From Heterobilharzia americana (taxonomy: Eukaryota; Platyhelminthes; Trematoda; Strigeidida; Schistosomatidae), in NCBI GenBank assembly GCA_944470555.2, contig OX104127.1, positions 47,296,934 to 47,360,933 of the forward strand: a stretch of 64,000 nt of DNA, read 5' to 3'. The stretch's first letter is position 1; every line of letters begins with the position of its first letter. Positions 61,545-64,000 of the stretch are shown piece by piece. Under the pieces are notes generated by a model, which made no database searches, had not been told where the DNA came from, and worked only from the letters and a program-made list of their open reading frames with translations. The translations under genes and the position numbers were made by a program.

Positions 61545-64000
61545 ATCCTTTTCCAGTAGATTTCTGTGCTCGCCCAATCCCCTTTTTAACAAGTCAACTG
61601 ATGTTGCGGACACCACTTCTTCTGGTAGTCAGTTCCGGGTGTTGATTACTCGACGCGAGGACCAGTACTCTGTGGAGACTATGCTCGTCCTTTGCTTTTG
61701 TAGCCTCCTACTACGTCCTCCGAAGTGTTCCGACCAAGTGGTAAAGAAAGAGTAGATCAGGTCCGAAGTCATTTCTTAGAATCCTGTCTAGCATGATTAG
61801 GTCTCCCCTCTGTCTGCGACAGGACAAAATGAAGAGGTTCAACTCCTTAAATCGGTCTTCATAGGCGGGGTCAGCCATCGTAAGGAACATGCGAGTGGCT
61901 GCCCTCTGAACTTCTTCTAGAAGGTCCGCGTCACCTTTCAGACAAGGATTAGCCGTCTGTGTACAGTTCTCTGATTCAGACCCAACTAAGGATGTGTGCC
62001 ACCGCTTGTTTTCGTAAACGTTCTGCGTAATGCCCAGAGAGTCCCAAAACTCTGAGCTGCTACCAATCGACAGTAAGCCGTGGTTTTCAAGCCATAACTC
62101 ACTGTGACCCCCAGGTCATTGTGGGTCAGTACTGGCGGTAAAAGAGTCCCATCAATGTCGTAGGTGTTGCTGTGTGTGCTCCAAGTGCATACTCACACAT
62201 TTACCTGCATTGATAAGCATCAGCCACCTCTCTGACCAGGTAGGCAAGCTGTTCAGGTTTGCCTGAAGCGCACTTATATCCTCATCGTTCCTAATTTCCC
62301 GCGAGATTCTTACATCATCAGCGTAGAGAATCAAAGGGGATTTCGTGATATTTGGCGGCTGATTTACGTATAGGGGAAACAGTAGGAGGGCCCAGGACTG
62401 TGCCTTGTGGCACTCCACTCTCTAACGACTTCCAGGTGGAGAGTTGAGAATTGATCCCAACTATTTGTTTCCTACCAACAAGGAAGTTTCATATCCATGC
62501 GAGCAGACTGCCAGTGATTCCAAGACTTCTCAGTTTCCCGAGCAACCTGGAATGAGGTACCTCGTTGAATGCCTCGCTAAAGTCTATGGAAATAACATCT
62601 ACAGGTATCCTATCATCTTTAGACTTAACCCAACTTTCTCTGGCTGTAAGAAGGTTCGTCAAGCAAGAGAAATTTCTACGAAAACCGAGATAATACAGTG
62701 TCTCTCTCCATGTGGACTATGATGGCTTTCTTGATTACTCTTCCTAGGATTTTTACTACAGTACTAGTCAAACTTATCAGTCTGTAATTTGATGGGAGCT
62801 GCCTATAACCTGCATTGTGGATAGGTGTTACTATGGCATTCTCCCAATCATGGGGGAGTATGCCTCCACTAAGAGAGTCTGAATATAGTAGTCAGTCAGT
62901 GGGCCGGCTACACAAAGTACAAGCTCTCTGAGCAGTCTTGGGTGCAGCTCATCCGGTCCCGTTGATTTTTCCACGTCAAGATTACCTAGTGTCCGAAACA
63001 CATCATTGCGATCGACATCCACAGAGTTTATTCTGTCGGATGTCGATGCTTTTACTGTTGAATAAGTGTCGACAGAAAATTCCTGTGTGAAGACCTCGGC
63101 GAAAAATCCAGCCATGGCTTCTCCTTTTCCCTATCGTCCTCAGTCGCACAGCAGGTTTCGGTCTGTTTGACTATTCCGGGTACATCGCCGCACGTCTTAT
63201 TTTTATGGTTCGTATGAGCGAGTAACCCCTTCGAATATTGCACTGTAGACTTGGCAATAGGTGTTCCAATGCATGTTCGTAATCGGAAGATATCTGAGAT
63301 ACATTCATTCAGGCTCCATCACTTCGAGAGAACCGAGGTGAGTGACAAGACTCCAACACCTTTTTTACGTCTTAGAAAGATTCGGATTTCGTAATTTATC
63401 CACGGAGGACGGTGTTTCCGTCCCCTCAGGACAGTCCACGGATTGGGCGGTTAGGTCACTTGTGCCCATAACTATTTTTTAGGAGCTCAACGCATCACGC
63501 TTTTGGAATGACTGTCCAGCCTTTTGAAAGGCTGCCAGGTTGATAGCCCCCATATTTGCCTTCCATATGTTGGGCCTAGCTGTGGCGTCGACCTGGTGCA
63601 AGGCGGCTGCTGTGAATCTGAAGGTGATCACAAAGTGACCACTTTTACCTAGGAAGCTAGGTCACGGATGAGGCGCACATCATCTGTATGTGAGAATGCT
63701 AGGTCAAGAACTAATGGAGCATGCTGTAGATCACATCTGGTTGGTTTCCTAAAGTGCTGTATGAGTTGGACCCCCAGAATTAAAGACCTGGAATCGTCCA
63801 GCAGAACCTAGAAGCTCGTGCGAAGTAATCAATCGGTTTAAACTAGCTCGTAAAAACATATCGCATGTGTTGGAGGCCTTGCGCTCCTCGAATGCTGCCA
63901 TGTTTTGACTCACCTTCATTCTCTTCGGAAATAACCGAATGTACGCCTTCCCAGTCGAAAAGTTTCTCCACGAAATTAACAGTTTTACTGGAAGGAAACA
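61545..64000 (-). mobile_element. CR1/L2-like LINE, 5' end beyond the window
   Basis: On the minus strand in order: end of an endonuclease domain (APLVLDLAFSHTDDVRLIRD, about 63720-63640), linker GLLAHTNHKNKTCG, reverse transcriptase (AGFFAEVFTQEFSVDTY; TGPDELHPRLL; YADDV), and C-terminal domain (DADLLEEVQRAATRMFLTMA, RFKELNLFILSCRRQRGDLI) ending DLLKRGLGEHRNLLEKD. Several frameshifts and stops break it, so it is inactive. Confidence 0.82.
62218..63142 (-). repeat. 925-bp segment shared with 1436-2360
   Basis: In this copy the segment sits in its proper LINE context, with homologous sequence on both sides. At 1436-2360 both flanks differ. Confidence 0.92.

Overview
The window looks like a blood-fluke (Schistosomatidae, Schistosoma-like) nuclear scaffold. 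The grounds are AT-rich DNA, spliced genes that mix tiny 34-35 nt introns with kilobase introns, and a dense load of non-LTR retrotransposon debris of the kinds typical of schistosomes (RTE/SR2-like, CR1-like) together with a Penelope-like element. I cannot fix the species. No prokaryotic feature, CRISPR array or operon is present.

Three conserved single-copy animal genes could be rebuilt exon by exon. TMEM164 (+ strand) has a first coding exon that exists twice (4951-5265 and 16904-17218), followed by exons at 18343, 20075, 26344 and 29618; the assembled product is about 314 residues. BUB3 (+, 32023-41275) has four coding exons and codes for a 367-residue WD40 checkpoint protein. UTP15 (-, 56948-47727) has eight coding exons and codes for an approximately 642-residue U3 snoRNP/t-UTP protein. 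BUB3 and UTP15 are convergent, about 6.5 kb apart. All splice junctions proposed here have GT/AG ends and matching phases, but they are read by eye.

The left third (1-17.4 kb) is structurally the oddest part. A 2010-bp segment (2498-4507) recurs inverted at 7816-9825. An overlapping 1835-bp segment (3572-5406), which carries TMEM164 exon 1, recurs directly at 15525-17359. The shared block holds a Gypsy-type gag fragment with one in-frame stop and a putative LTR. A more diverged piece of the same putative LTR sits at about 14911-15121. Between these copies lies a degenerate CR1-like LINE (about 10273-14100, - strand).

The middle (17.4-32 kb) is TMEM164 intron sequence and flank with decayed RTE copies and SINE-like relics. 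BUB3 intron 3 holds a 5'-truncated RTE element (35827-38412). UTP15 introns hold two more RTE relics and a Penelope-like element with a catalytic-type YMDD box and a GIY-YIG endonuclease domain. The right end (57-64 kb) is LINE debris. It includes a CR1/L2-like element running off the window, 925 bp of which is duplicated, essentially identical, at 1436-2360.

I found no clearly new gene system. The most notable signals are the near-perfect inverted and direct duplications around the TMEM164 first exon, which could be recent segmental duplication or assembly artefact, and an unrecognised frameshifted coding stretch at 58876-59452.
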